DNA from: Mycolicibacterium xanthum
Lineage (GTDB): Bacteria > Actinomycetota > Actinomycetes > Mycobacteriales > Mycobacteriaceae
Assembly (NCBI RefSeq): GCF_019710635.1
Contig: NZ_JAIFZS010000035.1
Span: forward strand, 18,934-82,933
Direction: 5' to 3'
DNA length: 64,000 bases
Position 1 is the first letter of the stretch; each line of letters begins with the position of its first letter. A program made the position numbers and the translations under genes. A model generated the notes under the pieces. It had not been told where the DNA came from. It saw only the letters and a list, made by a program, of their open reading frames with translations, and did no database searches. Positions 52,234 to 62,514 of this stretch are shown here, piece after piece.

Positions 52234-53060
52234 GTCGCGGCCACCACACCCGTGCCGAGCAGCGCCAGCACCACGACACCGAGCGCGATGCGGTAGCCGA
52301 CGAACCAGTACATGCTGTGGCTCACCAGGAACCGCAGGAACCACGCCACCGCGGCGTACCCGACCACGAAGGCGATCACCGTCGAGACCAGCAGCTGCGC
52401 ACCGCTGGCGCTCATGCCCTCACCAACGGGCGCGAACGCGTCCGGCAGCGAGAACAACCCCGAGGCGAACACCGCCGGAATGGCCAGCAGGAAGCCGAAC
52501 CGGGCGGCCAGCTCACGGTCCATTCCCAGGAACAGACCCGCGCTGATCGTCGCTCCCGACCGCGACACGCCGGGAACCAGGGCCAGGCACTGGGCGAGGC
52601 CGACGGTGACGCTGTCCTTCCAGGTCAGTTGCTCGACGTGGCGGGTCTGCCTGCCGTAGTACTCGGCGGCGGCGATGACGAAGGAGAACACGATCAGCGC
52701 GCTGGCCACCAACCACAGGTTGCGGGCACCGGTGCGGATCTCGTCCTTGAACAACAGGCCGACCACCCCGATCGGAATGCTGCCGATGATCACCCACCAG
52801 CCCAGCCAGTAGTCGGTGCCGCGGTGGGCGGCGACGAACAGGCCGTTGAACCAGGCCTTGACGATCCGCAGGATGTCGCGCGCGAAGTAGACCAGCACGG
52901 CAGCTTCGGTACCCAGCTGGCAAACCGCCGTGAACGAGGCGCCGGCGTCGTCGGCGAAGAACACCCGGGAGGCGATCGCCAGGTGCCCCGACGAGGACAC
53001 CGGCAGGAACTCGGTCAGACCCTGCAGCAACGACAGGACGACAACCTGCAGCCACGACAT
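52230..53060 (-). CDS. uppP: Undecaprenyl-diphosphatase UppP (BacA)
   Basis: A 276-residue polytopic membrane enzyme that dephosphorylates the polyprenyl-diphosphate carrier in peptidoglycan synthesis and can confer bacitracin resistance. Both signature stretches are intact: [15 protein letters not shown] near the N-terminus and [22 protein letters not shown] in the middle. The length equals that of M. tuberculosis UppP (Rv2136c). The ATG at 53060 ([14 protein letters not shown]) is chosen; the frame continues upstream without conservation. Confidence 0.97.
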   Translation of the reverse strand: MSWLQVVVLSLLQGLTEFLPVSSSGHLAIASRVFFADDAGASFTAVCQLGTEAAVLVYFARDILRIVKAWFNGLFVAAHRGTDYWLGWWVIIGSIPIGVVGLLFKDEIRTGARNLWLVASALIVFSFVIAAAEYYGRQTRHVEQLTWKDSVTVGLAQCLALVPGVSRSGATISAGLFLGMDRELAARFGFLLAIPAVFASGLFSLPDAFAPVGEGMSASGAQLLVSTVIAFVVGYAAVAWFLRFLVSHSMYWFVGYRIALGVVVLALLGTGVVAAT

Positions 53061-53104
53061 CGCGGGCACGTCGATCACGTCGACGACCGTACCGTGAGGT
53101 CGGC

Positions 53105-53428
53105 TCAGCGTCCGTTTCGCGGTACCGGCTTCACATCGGCGACCGCGTCGCGCACCGCCGCGGTCATGCTGCGCTCGTCGCACAGGTCGATGTCGGTCAG
53201 TTTGCGGGTGGCCGTGGCGACCACGTCCTCGGCCTGCGGGACGGGCCCGCGCAGCCGCGGCCGGTACACCTCGACGACGAGCTCCTGGCGTTCGATGTGG
53301 AACGAGAAGCTTCGTCCGTCGCCGACCTGCCCGAACCCACTGGCGTGGACACCGGTGGTGATGTCCTCGACAGCAAATCCCTGACCATCCCTATCGCTAT
53401 CTGCAAGAAGGGTCATGGTCGGTACCAT
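53105..53428 (-). CDS. Small conserved hypothetical protein (Rv2137c-like)
   Basis: About 107 residues with no recognised domain. The centre has alternating beta-strand-like sequence ([20 protein letters not shown]), and the C-terminal half is charged and helical ([11 protein letters not shown]). Position upstream of uppP matches Rv2137c. ATGs at 53428, 53416 and 53476 are all possible; the longest would overlap the promoter side of lppL. 44 nt separate it from the uppP start, so the two may be co-transcribed. Confidence 0.7.
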   Translation of the reverse strand: MVPTMTLLADSDRDGQGFAVEDITTGVHASGFGQVGDGRSFSFHIERQELVVEVYRPRLRGPVPQAEDVVATATRKLTDIDLCDERSMTAAVRDAVADVKPVPRNGR

Positions 53429-53535
53429 ACCTTGACTTATGTTGGTTGGCCTGCTGGACAGGGCCGATTCCGGCATTTCGAATTCAATACACTGTCAACT
53501 CGATCGAGTTTCGTCCGACAACCGAGAGCTATTCC

Positions 53536-54585
53536 TTGCCACGGCCATCCAACGTCTCCAAACTGCCGATTCGGCTCTGCGCTGCCGCGTTGGCAAGTGC
53601 TCTGGTGAGCTGCTCGTCGAACCCGATGGACGCGCCACCACCGACCATCGTCCCGGCAGGCCCGGCCGACTCGCCTGCTGCGGTCGCCGAGCCGCCGGGC
53701 CGGGTGCTTCCGCTGGCCGCCGACGCACAGGCGGCGCTGTTCGACATGGCTACCCACTCACTGGTGGTGCTGGCACCCGGCCCCGGTGCCGGGTCGGCGG
53801 TCACGGTGCTGCCCGCCACGGGTCCCGCCACGACGACCGAGCTCGGCGGCGTCGCCACGGCGCTGTCCGGCGACGGCGACGGACAGGCCGTGCTGTCGAC
53901 CCGCGGTGGTTACATCCGGTTCGACATCGCGACGGCCGAGGCGGTCCGGGTCGGCGTCGAGGGTCAGGAAGCGGTGGATTTCACCGCGCTGGCGCGCCGC
54001 GACGACGGCCGGCTCGTGCTCGGCAGCGCCGACGGCGCGGTGTACACACTGGACTCCGACACCACGGTCGGGGCCCGGCTGGACATCTTCGCGCGGGTGG
54101 ACGCCCTTGTCACCCAAGGCAATACCGCCGTGGTGCTGGACCGCGGCCAGACCTCGGTCACCAGCCTCAACACCGAAGGCACCTCCTCCGAGCACGCGTT
54201 GCGGGCCGGCCAGGGCGCGACGACGATGGCCGCCGACCCGGCGGGCCGGGTGCTGGTCGCCGACACCCGCGGCGGTGAGCTGCTGGTGTACGGGGTGAAC
54301 CCGCTGATGCTGCGTCAGCGCTATCCGGTACCGGATGCGCCCTACGGGCTGACCACCTCGGGCGGAGCGAACGGGCCGGGGCTGGCGTGGGTGGCACAGA
54401 CGGCGACGAACACCGTCGTTGGTTACGATCTGGCGACCGGGATCCCCGTCGAGAAGGTGCGATATCGAACCGTGCAGCAACCCAACTCGCTGGCCTTCGA
54501 CGATGCGTCCGACACCCTCTACGTGGTGTCCGGCGCGGGTGCCGGTGTCCAGGTGATCCCGGCCGCGACGGGCCCAGCCCGATGA
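53536..54585 (+). CDS. lppL: Lipoprotein LppL, beta-propeller-like
   Basis: About 349 residues. A basic N-terminus and hydrophobic run end in the lipobox ASALVSC (Cys26 from this start), so it should be lipidated on the outer membrane leaflet. The rest has repeated beta-rich units of 40-45 residues (for example [52 protein letters not shown]) typical of YncE/SMP-30-like propellers. TTG 53536 follows GAGAG and gives a normal leader; starts further upstream give leaders too long for the type. Corresponds to Rv2138. Confidence 0.82.
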   Translation: MPRPSNVSKLPIRLCAAALASALVSCSSNPMDAPPPTIVPAGPADSPAAVAEPPGRVLPLAADAQAALFDMATHSLVVLAPGPGAGSAVTVLPATGPATTTELGGVATALSGDGDGQAVLSTRGGYIRFDIATAEAVRVGVEGQEAVDFTALARRDDGRLVLGSADGAVYTLDSDTTVGARLDIFARVDALVTQGNTAVVLDRGQTSVTSLNTEGTSSEHALRAGQGATTMAADPAGRVLVADTRGGELLVYGVNPLMLRQRYPVPDAPYGLTTSGGANGPGLAWVAQTATNTVVGYDLATGIPVEKVRYRTVQQPNSLAFDDASDTLYVVSGAGAGVQVIPAATGPAR

Positions 54586-54845
54586 GCATGCCGTCGCGGG
54601 GCCGGATGCCCGCGGCCTGGGACAAGGTGGTGGCCGAGGACGCGGGCGAGTACGAGTGGATCCCGCTGCGGCTGCCACCCGACGTGACCAGGGTCAGCGC
54701 CTCCATCCGGCTGTCCATCGAGGCCGAGTACCGCGGCTGGGAGCTGACCCGGGTGCGGCTCTACACCGACGGCAGCCGGCGGGTGCTGCTGCGCCGCAAG
54801 AAGCGCGCCGAGGCGCCGCGCATCCCCGACCAGCCGGCGCAGTAG
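54582..54845 (+). CDS. Small conserved protein, possibly DUF5703 type
   Basis: An 87-residue basic protein: [17 protein letters not shown], a conserved middle [28 protein letters not shown], then [24 protein letters not shown]. The order strand-helix-strand suggests a small alpha/beta fold. It overlaps lppL as ATGA and precedes pyrD by 11 nt. Assignment to DUF5703 is tentative and no function is known. Confidence 0.72.
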   Translation: MSMPSRGRMPAAWDKVVAEDAGEYEWIPLRLPPDVTRVSASIRLSIEAEYRGWELTRVRLYTDGSRRVLLRRKKRAEAPRIPDQPAQ

Positions 54846-54856
54846 GTGGGGCGACG

Positions 54857-55921
54857 GTGATCTACGACTTGCTGCGGCGGGGCCTGTTCCTGGTCGAGCC
54901 GGAACGGATCCACACCTGGGTGTTCGCCGGGCTGCGGGCCGCCACCGCCCCGGCGCCGCTGCGCCGGGCGCTGGTGCGCCGGCTGACCCCGTCCGACCCG
55001 GTGCTGGCCAGCACCGTGTTCGGGGTGCGGTTTCCGGGCCCGATGGGGCTGGCCGCCGGCTTCGACAAGGACGGCCTGGGCGTGCAGACCTGGGGCGCGC
55101 TGGGCTTCGGCTACGCCGAGGTCGGCACCGTGACCGCGCAGGCGCAACCGGGCAATCCCCCGCCGCGGCTGTTCCGGCTGCCCGCGGACCGCGCCCTGCT
55201 CAACCGGATGGGCTTCAACAACCACGGCGCGGGCGCGCTGGCGACCCAGCTGACCCGCCGGGTGCCCGACGTGCCGATCGGCGTGAACATCGGCAAGACC
55301 AAGGTCACCCCGGCCGAGCAGGCGCCGCGGGATTACGCCGAGAGCGCCCGACTGCTCGGTCCACTGGCCGCCTACCTGGTCGTCAACGTCAGCTCGCCGA
55401 ACACCCCCGGCCTGCGCGACCTGCAGTCCGTCGAGTCGCTGCGGCCGATCCTGACCGCGGTGCTGGCCGAGACCTCGACGCCGGTGCTGGTCAAGATCGC
55501 CCCCGATCTCGCCGACGAGGACGTCGACGGCATCGCCGACCTGGCCGTCGAGTTGGGCCTGGCCGGCATCGTCGCCACCAACACCACGGTGTCCCGCGCC
55601 GGGCTGGCCACGCCGGGGGTCGACGAGCTGGGGCCCGGCGGTATCTCCGGCCCGCCGGTGGCCCGGCGCTCGCTGGAGGTGTTGCGCCGGCTGCACCAGC
55701 GGGTGGGTGACCGGTTGGTGCTGATCAGCGTCGGTGGCATCGAGACCGCCGACGACGCCTGGGAGCGCATCCTGGCCGGCGCCTCGCTGCTGCAGGGCTA
55801 CACCGGATTCGTCTACGGCGGCGGGCTGTGGGCCAAGTCCATCAACGACGGCGTCGCCCGCCGCCTGCACGACGGCGGCTTCGCAGACCTCGCCGCGGCG
55901 GTCGGGTCAGCCGCGCGCTAG
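54857..55921 (+). CDS. pyrD: Dihydroorotate dehydrogenase, class 2 (quinone)
   Basis: A 354-residue membrane-associated enzyme that oxidises dihydroorotate to orotate using quinone in pyrimidine synthesis. Class 2 is shown by the N-terminal amphipathic helix region ([20 protein letters not shown]) and by the catalytic Ser in [19 protein letters not shown]-binding segments [20 protein letters not shown] and [17 protein letters not shown] are present. GTG 54857 is the start. Ortholog of Rv2139c, on the opposite strand to the PEBP gene. Confidence 0.96.
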   Translation: MIYDLLRRGLFLVEPERIHTWVFAGLRAATAPAPLRRALVRRLTPSDPVLASTVFGVRFPGPMGLAAGFDKDGLGVQTWGALGFGYAEVGTVTAQAQPGNPPPRLFRLPADRALLNRMGFNNHGAGALATQLTRRVPDVPIGVNIGKTKVTPAEQAPRDYAESARLLGPLAAYLVVNVSSPNTPGLRDLQSVESLRPILTAVLAETSTPVLVKIAPDLADEDVDGIADLAVELGLAGIVATNTTVSRAGLATPGVDELGPGGISGPPVARRSLEVLRRLHQRVGDRLVLISVGGIETADDAWERILAGASLLQGYTGFVYGGGLWAKSINDGVARRLHDGGFADLAAAVGSAAR

Positions 55922-55939
55922 TTCCGCCCTACTTCTGTC

Positions 55940-56470
55940 CTACTTCTGCTCGTAGGTGCCGTGGATCAGCGCCCGGGCGATGGCGTGGCCGAACAGGTTG
56001 AAGCCGAGATAGGCCGGGGTGCCCTCGGCCGGTACATCGAGCTTCTCGACGCCGACGGCGTGCACGGCCACGAAGTAGCGGTGCGGTCCGTGGCCGGCGG
56101 GCGGCGCGGCGCCGATGTAGCGCCGCAGGCCGGCATCGTTGGCCAGGGTGATTGCGTCACCGGGAAATCCGCTGCCGTCGCCGACCCCGGCAGGCAGGTC
56201 GGTGACGGTGGCGGGCAAGTTGAACACGGCCCAGTGCCAGAACCCCGACACGGTGGGCGCGTCGGGGTCGTAGACCGTGACCGCGAAGCTGCGGGTCTGC
56301 TCGGGGAAGCCCGACCAGCTCAGCTGCGGCGACTCGTCGGAGCCGCCCGCGCCCATGATCCCGCTGACCTGGGCATTGGCCAGTGGCCCGCCGTCGGTGA
56401 AGGACTGCGAGGTCAACGTGAAGGTGGGCAGCACGGGCAGGAAGTCGTAGGGGTTGTACGGAAAAGCCAC
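55940..56470 (-). CDS. PEBP / YbhB-YbcL family protein (Rv2140c-like)
   Basis: A 176-residue phosphatidylethanolamine-binding-protein fold, the same length as M. tuberculosis Rv2140c. The ligand-binding signatures are [23 protein letters not shown] and [15 protein letters not shown]. No signal peptide is present. GTG 56470 follows GAAAGGA. The function in bacteria is uncertain; Rv2140c has been studied as a phosphatidylethanolamine-binding protein. It lies 35 nt downstream of the M20 peptidase gene on the same strand. Confidence 0.93.
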   Translation of the reverse strand: MAFPYNPYDFLPVLPTFTLTSQSFTDGGPLANAQVSGIMGAGGSDESPQLSWSGFPEQTRSFAVTVYDPDAPTVSGFWHWAVFNLPATVTDLPAGVGDGSGFPGDAITLANDAGLRRYIGAAPPAGHGPHRYFVAVHAVGVEKLDVPAEGTPAYLGFNLFGHAIARALIHGTYEQK

Positions 56471-56505
56471 GGGCGGTCTGTCCTTTCGGTGGTGTCGGTC
56501 GGTTT

Positions 56506-57852
56506 CTAGCAGTGCAGCAGGAAGTGTTCGAGGACCTGCGCGCCGAACGTCAACGCGTCGACGGGCACCCGCTCGTCGACGCCGTGGAACAGTGCGGCGA
56601 AGTCCAGGTCCGGTGGCAACCGCAGCGGCGCGAACCCGAAACAGCGAATCCCCAATCGGGCGAAATGTTTTGCGTCCGTTCCGGCGGAGAGCATGTAGGG
56701 CACGGTGCGGGCGTCGGGGTCGGTGGCCAGGATCGCATCGTTTATCGCGTCGAGCAGTTCGCCGTCGAACGGGGTCTCGTAGGACGGCAGGTCGGTGATC
56801 CACTCCCGCGCCACATCCGGCCCGATGATCTCGTCGACCTCGCGTTCGAACTCGGCGAGCCGGCCGGGCAGCACCCGGCAGTCCACCACCGCTTCGGCGG
56901 TCGCGGGGATCACATTGGCCTTGTATCCGGCGGTCAGCATGGTCGGGTTGGCGGTGTCGCGCAGGGTGGCGCCCACGATGCGGGCGATGCCCCCGAGTTT
57001 GGCGACCGCGCCTTCGAGGTCCGGCGAGGACGGGTCGAAGGTGTACCCGGTCTCCTCGCTCACCGCGGTCAGGAACTGCTCGACCGAGTCGGTCAGCACC
57101 ACCGGGAACCGGTGTCGGCCCAGCTTGGCCACGGCCTCGGCGATCAGGGTGACGGCATTGTCGCTGTGCACCATCGACCCGTGACCGGCCCGGCCCCTGG
57201 CCGTCAGCCGCATCCACAGCATCGCCTTCTCGGCGGTCTCGATCAGGTACAGGCGGCGTTCACCGCCGTCGCGGCGCGGCACGGTCAGCGAGAACCCGCC
57301 CACCTCGCCGATCGCCTCGGTGACGCCCTCGAACAGGTCCGAGCGGTTCTCCACGAGCCATTTGCACCCGTAGCTGCCGCCGGCCTCCTCGTCGGAGACG
57401 AACGCGAACACCAGGTCACGCGGCGGAACGATGCCCGAGCGCTTGAAGTGCCGGGCGACCGCGATGATCATCCCGACCATGTCTTTCATGTCGACGGCGC
57501 CGCGGCCCCACACGTAACCGTCCTCGATGGCCCCGGAGAACGGGTGCACACTCCAGTCGGCGGCCTCGGCAGGCACCACATCGAGGTGGCCGTGCAGCAT
57601 CAGCGCACCGCGTTGCGGGTCGGCCCCGGCCAGCCGCGCGAACACATTGGCCCGGCCCGGCGCCCCGGCCTCGACGTACTCGCATTCGTAGCCGACCTCG
57701 GTGAGCTGCTCGACCACCCATCGGGCGCACTCGGCCTCCCCTTTGGTGGTCGCGGGGTCGCCGGTGTTGGAGGTGTCGAACCGGATGAGTGCGCTGACAA
57801 GGTCGACGACCTCGTCACTGGGCGTCTGTCGATCTCCAGAAAGACCACTCAC
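56506..57852 (-). CDS. M20-family metallopeptidase/deacylase (Rv2141c-like)
   Basis: A 448-residue di-zinc hydrolase of the M20/ArgE/DapE superfamily. Ligands are visible in GHLDVVPA (His89, active Asp91), GRGAVDMKD (Asp121) and VSDEEAGGS (Glu155 base, Glu156). The dimerisation domain lies at about 190-330 and ends with the ligand-bearing [10 protein letters not shown]. It has been annotated as dapE2, but true diaminopimelate synthesis is not shown. GTG 57852 follows GGAAAGGGA and gives the same length as Rv2141c; ATG 57870 has no spacing for a ribosome site. Confidence 0.92.
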   Translation of the reverse strand: MSGLSGDRQTPSDEVVDLVSALIRFDTSNTGDPATTKGEAECARWVVEQLTEVGYECEYVEAGAPGRANVFARLAGADPQRGALMLHGHLDVVPAEAADWSVHPFSGAIEDGYVWGRGAVDMKDMVGMIIAVARHFKRSGIVPPRDLVFAFVSDEEAGGSYGCKWLVENRSDLFEGVTEAIGEVGGFSLTVPRRDGGERRLYLIETAEKAMLWMRLTARGRAGHGSMVHSDNAVTLIAEAVAKLGRHRFPVVLTDSVEQFLTAVSEETGYTFDPSSPDLEGAVAKLGGIARIVGATLRDTANPTMLTAGYKANVIPATAEAVVDCRVLPGRLAEFEREVDEIIGPDVAREWITDLPSYETPFDGELLDAINDAILATDPDARTVPYMLSAGTDAKHFARLGIRCFGFAPLRLPPDLDFAALFHGVDERVPVDALTFGAQVLEHFLLHC

Positions 57853-57943
57853 AGTTCCCTTTCCTACCATCCTTGCCGGGCGCCCCTAGGCCTTGGTTTG
57901 GGTCACGGGGTGGTGATCCGATAGCCTTAGCTGCCCACAGCAG

Positions 57944-58029
57944 GTCCGAGTGGCGGAATGGCAGACGCGCTAGCTTGAGGTGCTAGTGCCCTATTAACGG
58001 GCGTGGGGGTTCAAGTCCCCCCTCGGACA
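57944..58029 (+). tRNA. tRNA-Leu, anticodon GAG
   Basis: The acceptor stem GTCCGAG (57944-57950) pairs with CTCGGAC (58022-58028), followed by discriminator A. The anticodon stem CTAGC/GCTAG (57970-57974 with 57982-57986) encloses the loop TTGAGGT with GAG at 57977-57979. A long variable arm (GCCC...GGGC) and the T-arm GGGGGTTCAAGTCCCCC mark a class II leucine tRNA. CCA is not encoded. Confidence 0.97.
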
Positions 58030-58059
58030 CAATTTGGTTAGCTTTGTGTGCCCAAAACT

Positions 58060-58089
58060 CCGCTTTGACCTCGGTCGGGGCGGTTTTTT
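58060..58089 (+). terminator. Intrinsic terminator after tRNA-Leu
   Basis: The arms 58060-58070 and 58073-58083 pair over 11 positions (three G-T wobbles) and are followed by six T residues at 58084-58089. It lies 30 bp past the tRNA and is one of the few T-tract terminators in this window. Confidence 0.85.
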
Positions 58090-58490
58090 AACGTTTGCCG
58101 ATTTTCGTCTACTCCGACTTGAACCCCCACAACTAACGCCTATCCGCTGCACCGCCGTAATGGATTCACTCCTATGACCGCCGAAGGTCGCAGCCGATCA
58201 GGCATCTCGATCAACAGAGCCCCGCGAAAACGACTATGGCGAACAAGATTTCGTTGTGACTCCAGCTGCGTGATCAGGCCCTGCCCAAAGAACTGATCGG
58301 GGTCGCCAGGATGGTCGTCCAACAGGCCAATCAATGGCGTATAAGAGCGCGGATGATTGATAAGTCACACGCCGGAATGAAGTCGAGCGGGTGACCGTCG
58401 AAGAAGGCGATAGAGCTACTTCGGCGTTTCGCGGCGACCGTGCTGGCGCCGACAGACATCGCTGACAGCCACTGAAGAAGTGAGTCAGAC
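58090..58490. other. Gene-poor scar, no convincing gene
   Basis: About 400 bp of visibly lower GC than the flanks. Short open frames exist on both strands but none has recognisable motifs or a ribosome site. At 58116-58130 the sequence gacttgaacccccac is an exact inverted copy of the tRNA-Leu T-arm (58003-58017). It reads as debris from an integrated element. Confidence 0.6.
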
Positions 58491-58640
58491 CTAGCCCGGT
58501 CGGCGCATCGGATCCACATTGGCCGACAACCCGCCAGCGGTGGGGCGGCGCAGCGGCGCGGCCTTGCCGCCGTCGGATTCGGTGATGTAGTCGGCATACA
58601 CGGTGAGTGTGGTCACGAAAGACGCGTGACCCCTTGCAGG
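58491..58640 (-). pseudogene. Possible 3' remnant of a tyrosine-recombinase integrase
   Basis: The minus-strand frame ending at 58491 contains RGHASFVTTLTVYADYITE (ending at about 58560). This resembles the C-terminal box of phage-type integrases, with a His (58628-58626) and a Tyr ten residues later that would be the nucleophile. The preceding catalytic Arg and HxxR motif are not found upstream in any frame, so only the tail survives. Its place beside a tRNA gene supports the reading. The similarity is short and from memory. Confidence 0.4.
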
Positions 58641-58894
58641 CGGCCGAGGAATGGGACTTCGTCCCAACTTCGTGGTCGGATTGAACCGGGCGATCTCATG
58701 GTCATGCCGATGAAGACCACAACGCAGATAGCCCTCGGCCTCGTATCCGGCCCGTATGGATACCGCTCGCGCGAGGAGGATGCCAACAAGCGCCACGTCG
58801 CAAGTCGTATTCCCACGCCGTACTGACCGCCGCCGCCGTGGCGCACGCTGCGCCGACATGCGATCGTAACCCGGTGAATCAGCACACCCGGCTC

Positions 58895-59533
58895 ATGCCC
58901 AAAAGCCGGCTCGAGGCCTTCTCCGACGGGGTGTACGCGATCGCCCTCACCTTGCTCGTCATCGGGCTCCACGTGCCCGAGTCCTCGGATCGATTGCTGG
59001 AGGAATTGACCGACGAATGGCCGTCGCTGCTGGGCTACCTGGTCAGCTTCGCCTTCATCGGTGGTTCGTGGTTCGTACACACCAACCTCACCCGCCTTCT
59101 CGCGACGGCCGACAGCGCCTTCGCGCAGCTTAATCTGCTACTGCTGCTGTTCGTGACTTTCCTCCCGTTCACCACGGGTGTGCTGGCCGCCCACCTCACC
59201 GGCTCAGGCCAGCGGCTCGCGGTGGTGCTGTTCGGGGCGAACCTGACCCTGGCGGAGGCGATGCTGGGGGTGCTGTCCACCTATGTGGCGCGAAACCCCG
59301 ATCTCGTTCATCAAGCGGGGCCGGAATTGCGGGGGTTCGCGAAAGTACGGTGGGCTTTCACGACGTTGCTGGTGCTCTCTACAGTCGCGGGCTGGTTTGT
59401 GCCTCAGTTCGCGGTGGGCTTCTACCTCGTCGTGTCGGCGCTCATCTTGATTCAGCCGATCCGACTTCTGGAACGTCGTAGCCGACTCGCGCATCAGCGA
59501 AATCGCAGAAAGCCCCCGATCGAACGCCAATAG
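58895..59533 (+). CDS. TMEM175-family (DUF1211) potassium channel-like protein
   Basis: About 212 residues with six hydrophobic segments. The family hallmark RLEAFSDGVYAIALTLLVIGLHVP is at the N-terminus (residues 5-28), where the FSDG motif lines the pore helix. Bacterial TMEM175 proteins assemble as tetrameric K+ channels. The C-terminus is strongly basic (RRSRLAHQRNRRKPP). In-frame GTG 58874 and 58838 are alternative starts; no start has a clear ribosome site. It opens the accessory region after the tRNA. Confidence 0.85.
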   Translation: MPKSRLEAFSDGVYAIALTLLVIGLHVPESSDRLLEELTDEWPSLLGYLVSFAFIGGSWFVHTNLTRLLATADSAFAQLNLLLLLFVTFLPFTTGVLAAHLTGSGQRLAVVLFGANLTLAEAMLGVLSTYVARNPDLVHQAGPELRGFAKVRWAFTTLLVLSTVAGWFVPQFAVGFYLVVSALILIQPIRLLERRSRLAHQRNRRKPPIERQ

Positions 59534-59665
59534 ATGACTTGGCAGGTTGAGGAATCGTCGAGCCGCATCGGTGAAGTGGTTGGTCTGAGCCTCGATACTG
59601 CACCCGCGCTCCGAGACCAGATCGACTGGGAAAAACCGCAACTGCCGCCTATCGCGTCGAACGAA

Positions 59666-60165
59666 TCAGTCCGTTCCCGCGGCCGTCGAGGCCTGCGGCT
59701 GCCCACCCGCCACGGTGTAGGGACCCTGGTCGGCGCGTCCTGGCCTTGTGCGCCCGAACCAGGCCACACGGAGATTCCACTGGATGGCTGCCGCGCGCAA
59801 TGCGAAGGTCCCGAGGATACAAACGATTGACCCGATTACGTCTGGCCAGTACGCCAACATCAACGCAAAGCTATTGCACCCCAGCATCACCGGCACCGCA
59901 TACAGTTCGGGCCGCAACAGCAACGTGGTCCGACCCGGCAAGCACATCCCGCAATAGCCCGCCGCCAATTGCCGTGATGATCCCGAGGATTACCCACGCA
60001 GCGGGCAACCCGAAGCCGACATGGCGATACCTTCGCCGCGCCCGGTACCCCGAACATCGCGGCCCCGAAACCATCGAGGTAGAGCATGATGCTGAACAGG
60101 TGGCGGGACCCGAAAAGCCTGCGCCCGAGGGACGCAACGACGGAAGCTACAGCGGCCCAATCGGT
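59666..60165 (-). pseudogene. Broken UPF0126/TRIC-type cation channel gene
   Basis: Three consecutive pieces of one UPF0126 protein lie in three different minus-strand frames. The first is FSIMLYLDGFGAAMFGVPGAAK, ending near 60025. The second is GFGLPAAWVILGIITAIGGG with LLRDVLAG, ending near 59930. The third is RPELYAVPVMLGCNSFALML with a terminal hydrophobic stretch to about 59740. Two frameshifts are needed to join them. Only the second repeat of the family is present, so the 5' half is also lost. About 130 residues remain of a usual 200. Confidence 0.8.
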
Positions 60166-60315
60166 AGCGCTTTTGAGCTCTCTTCTCAAATGCTGAAATG
60201 TAGGGATCAGCAGAATCGTTCGAACTCTTTCCACTCACTTGCCCGGCGCCTGGTCAGCGCCGCTTTGGGCGCATCAGTTCGCTGGCCGCGGGTCCGCCGC
60301 CCATCACGTGTGCAC

Positions 60316-61593
60316 TCAGGTGCCGACGCGCGGACCATGTGGCGGTTCGGGTGAACCATCTCCCGGCACTAGGTGCTCGGGGGACGTCTCGTCGAGGCCC
60401 GCGATCCGCCTGGCATACAGGTTGATGCCGGGCTGTGCGCTCATGCCATGGGCAAAGATGCTCAACAGCACCGTCGCGATCACCGCCAGTCGGATCGTTG
60501 GAGTGCCCGGTAAGTTTGCCTCGCGTTCGAGGTAGACCAGCCCGAGCACGATGGACGCCAGGCCTCTGGGGCCGAACCAGCCCATGAACAGCACGGTCGC
60601 CCGGCTCAACCGAGTCCCCAGCAACGCCAGCGCAACCGGCACCATGCGCACCACGGTCAGGCTGAGCACGGCATAGAGCAGGACATCCGGGGTGAAACTA
60701 CCCCAGATGTCGGCGACGGAGGTGCCGAAGAAGAAGAAGAACACGAAATAGTTGAACAGTTGCCCCCAGTCCTCGGCGAACTCGACGCTGCGCCGACCCG
60801 CGTCCTTGTAGGCGAATTGGGCGGCGAATCCGGCGACGAACGCCGCGATGAACATGCTCGCCGCGGTGGCCTCCGCCACGATGACACACAGCACCGGCAG
60901 CGCCACCACACCGAGTTGCCCCAGCGACGGCGCCATCCACTGCCTGCGGTGCGCAACGCCGAGCAACCACCCGCCCAGGCCGCCGATCCCGATTCCGATC
61001 AGGGTGCCGTAGCCGAGTTGCTCGCCCAGCAACCGGACGAACACGCCACCCGCGGACACCGTGTTGTCTTTGGCGACCGCCAGCACGATGAACAACATCA
61101 GGAACGGAACAGACAGCCCGTCGTTGAGGCCGGCCTCAACATTGAGGCCCTGGCGAATTCGTAGAGGTACTCGTTCGCTGTCCACGATGACCTGGCCGAG
61201 GCCGGCATCCGTGGGGGCGAGGATGGCCCCCAGAATTGCCGCTTCCCACCATGAAAGTCCGCTCAACACAACGATTGCGCACGCGGCGCCCAACACGATG
61301 GTCAGCGGGGTACCCACACCGAGCAGGCGTAGGGGCAAGCTGCGCCCGGCCGTCAGCACCGATGGGCTGATCCGGCTGGCGTCGGTGAACAGCAACATCA
61401 CCAGGCCCAGCTCAGCGAAGAGGAGCAGCAGCTCACGATCGACGACCAGTTCGCGTGCGGCCTCCGGCAGCAGGATCGTTGCGGCCCCGGCGAACGTGAA
61501 CAGCATCGGCGCGGTGATGACCGTCCGTTGCAGCCGCTGTGACACCAGGCTGTAACCGAAGACGAGCAACACGAAGACAGCTATCAGGACCAT
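60316..61593 (-). CDS. CPA1-type cation:proton antiporter
   Basis: A 425-residue antiporter with about 12 membrane helices. The ion-binding signature is LNVEAGLNDGLSVPFLML (around residue 150), where the ND pair is typical of electroneutral NhaP-like exchangers, and APTDAGLGQVI precedes it. It should exchange Na+ or K+ for H+. The C-terminal tail of about 35 residues is short and Pro-rich with no TrkA/RCK domain. The ATG at 61593 has a distant GGAG. It is one of three ion-transport genes (one broken) clustered here. Confidence 0.92.
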   Translation of the reverse strand: MVLIAVFVLLVFGYSLVSQRLQRTVITAPMLFTFAGAATILLPEAARELVVDRELLLLFAELGLVMLLFTDASRISPSVLTAGRSLPLRLLGVGTPLTIVLGAACAIVVLSGLSWWEAAILGAILAPTDAGLGQVIVDSERVPLRIRQGLNVEAGLNDGLSVPFLMLFIVLAVAKDNTVSAGGVFVRLLGEQLGYGTLIGIGIGGLGGWLLGVAHRRQWMAPSLGQLGVVALPVLCVIVAEATAASMFIAAFVAGFAAQFAYKDAGRRSVEFAEDWGQLFNYFVFFFFFGTSVADIWGSFTPDVLLYAVLSLTVVRMVPVALALLGTRLSRATVLFMGWFGPRGLASIVLGLVYLEREANLPGTPTIRLAVIATVLLSIFAHGMSAQPGINLYARRIAGLDETSPEHLVPGDGSPEPPHGPRVGT

Positions 61594-61849
61594 GGCGCGA
61601 ATCAGGCTCCGGTATCAGGTGATCAGGCTGGGGATCGCTGACCACAAGCATGGGAGTTCCGCCGGCCAGCGACACAGTATTCCGCAATATCGTTCCCGAG
61701 TGCCGTTCAGCAGGGCGCATTGCGGAGGACGCCACCACTATCAGCGCGATGCAGGTGCGTGCGGGTATGGATGCCTTAGGGTCTCTGACTACGTGTTTGA
61801 CACCAACCACGATTGCTCGCCCTGGCTCACGGTCACGTTATCGTGGGGG

Positions 61850-62338
61850 ATGTCAACGACACCATCAAAACTGTTGCGCCGGTCTGGACTCCTGCCCAAG
61901 CTGCCAGCGCCGATCAGTCCAGCACTTGTCAAGCACGCCGAGTACCGGGCCAGCAGCATCCAAAACCGGATCGCAGACAACATCACTCGCTTCGCCGGAT
62001 CGATGATGTTCGTCTATTTGCACATCATCTGGTTCGCGGTCTGGATCATTTTCCGCGTCGAGAACTATCCATTCGGGTTGTTGACGATGATCGTGTCGCT
62101 CGAGGCCATCTTCCTGTCGACCTTCGTGATGATCAGCCAGAACCGAGCCGACGCCAAGCGCCAAGTCATTGCCGATCAACAGTGGAAGACGGTGCAAGAA
62201 GAGGATCAGCAGAACCGCCAGCTGCTCGATCTCTCCAATCAGATACTCGAGCTGACAAAGGCCGTCCATGCTTATGCGCTGACTGCGGCGAGCAACTCTC
62301 CATCGGGCGGTGCTGCCGAAACCGACGGGCGGAGCTGA
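61850..62338 (+). CDS. DUF1003 membrane protein
   Basis: A 162-residue protein with two central helices. The family core is visible: IQNRIADNITRFAGSMMFVYLHIIWFAVWIIF, then FLSTFVMISQNRADAKRQVIAD. The C-terminal half is a probable coiled coil (QEEDQQNRQLLDLSNQILELTK). Function is unknown. The ATG at 61850 is preceded by a purine-rich run close to the start. The 256-bp gap before it holds no other gene I can support. Confidence 0.88.
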   Translation: MSTTPSKLLRRSGLLPKLPAPISPALVKHAEYRASSIQNRIADNITRFAGSMMFVYLHIIWFAVWIIFRVENYPFGLLTMIVSLEAIFLSTFVMISQNRADAKRQVIADQQWKTVQEEDQQNRQLLDLSNQILELTKAVHAYALTAASNSPSGGAAETDGRS

Positions 62339-62514
62339 CTCACGGGAGCGGAAGGGCGACTGCGCATCCTTGTCGTGGGGGCCACGTCTCGAACCAGCAC
62401 ACCGTGCGGCCTTCAAGCACCCGCCACCCGTGCACCACAAAGATCGAATGCCCACCTGCGGAGGGCAGTAGCCTGACTTCAAGCGTGCCGCTGCGCCGCA
62501 GGGAGAGTGATGCT

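Noticed and set aside
57944..58029. CRISPR or other repeat array in the accessory region
   Set aside because: No regularly spaced repeats were seen; the only repeat is the single inverted copy of the tRNA T-arm.
59534..59830. A 98-codon plus-strand open frame after the TMEM175-like gene
   Set aside because: No domain, no ribosome site, and it overlaps the preserved end of the TRIC pseudogene on the other strand.
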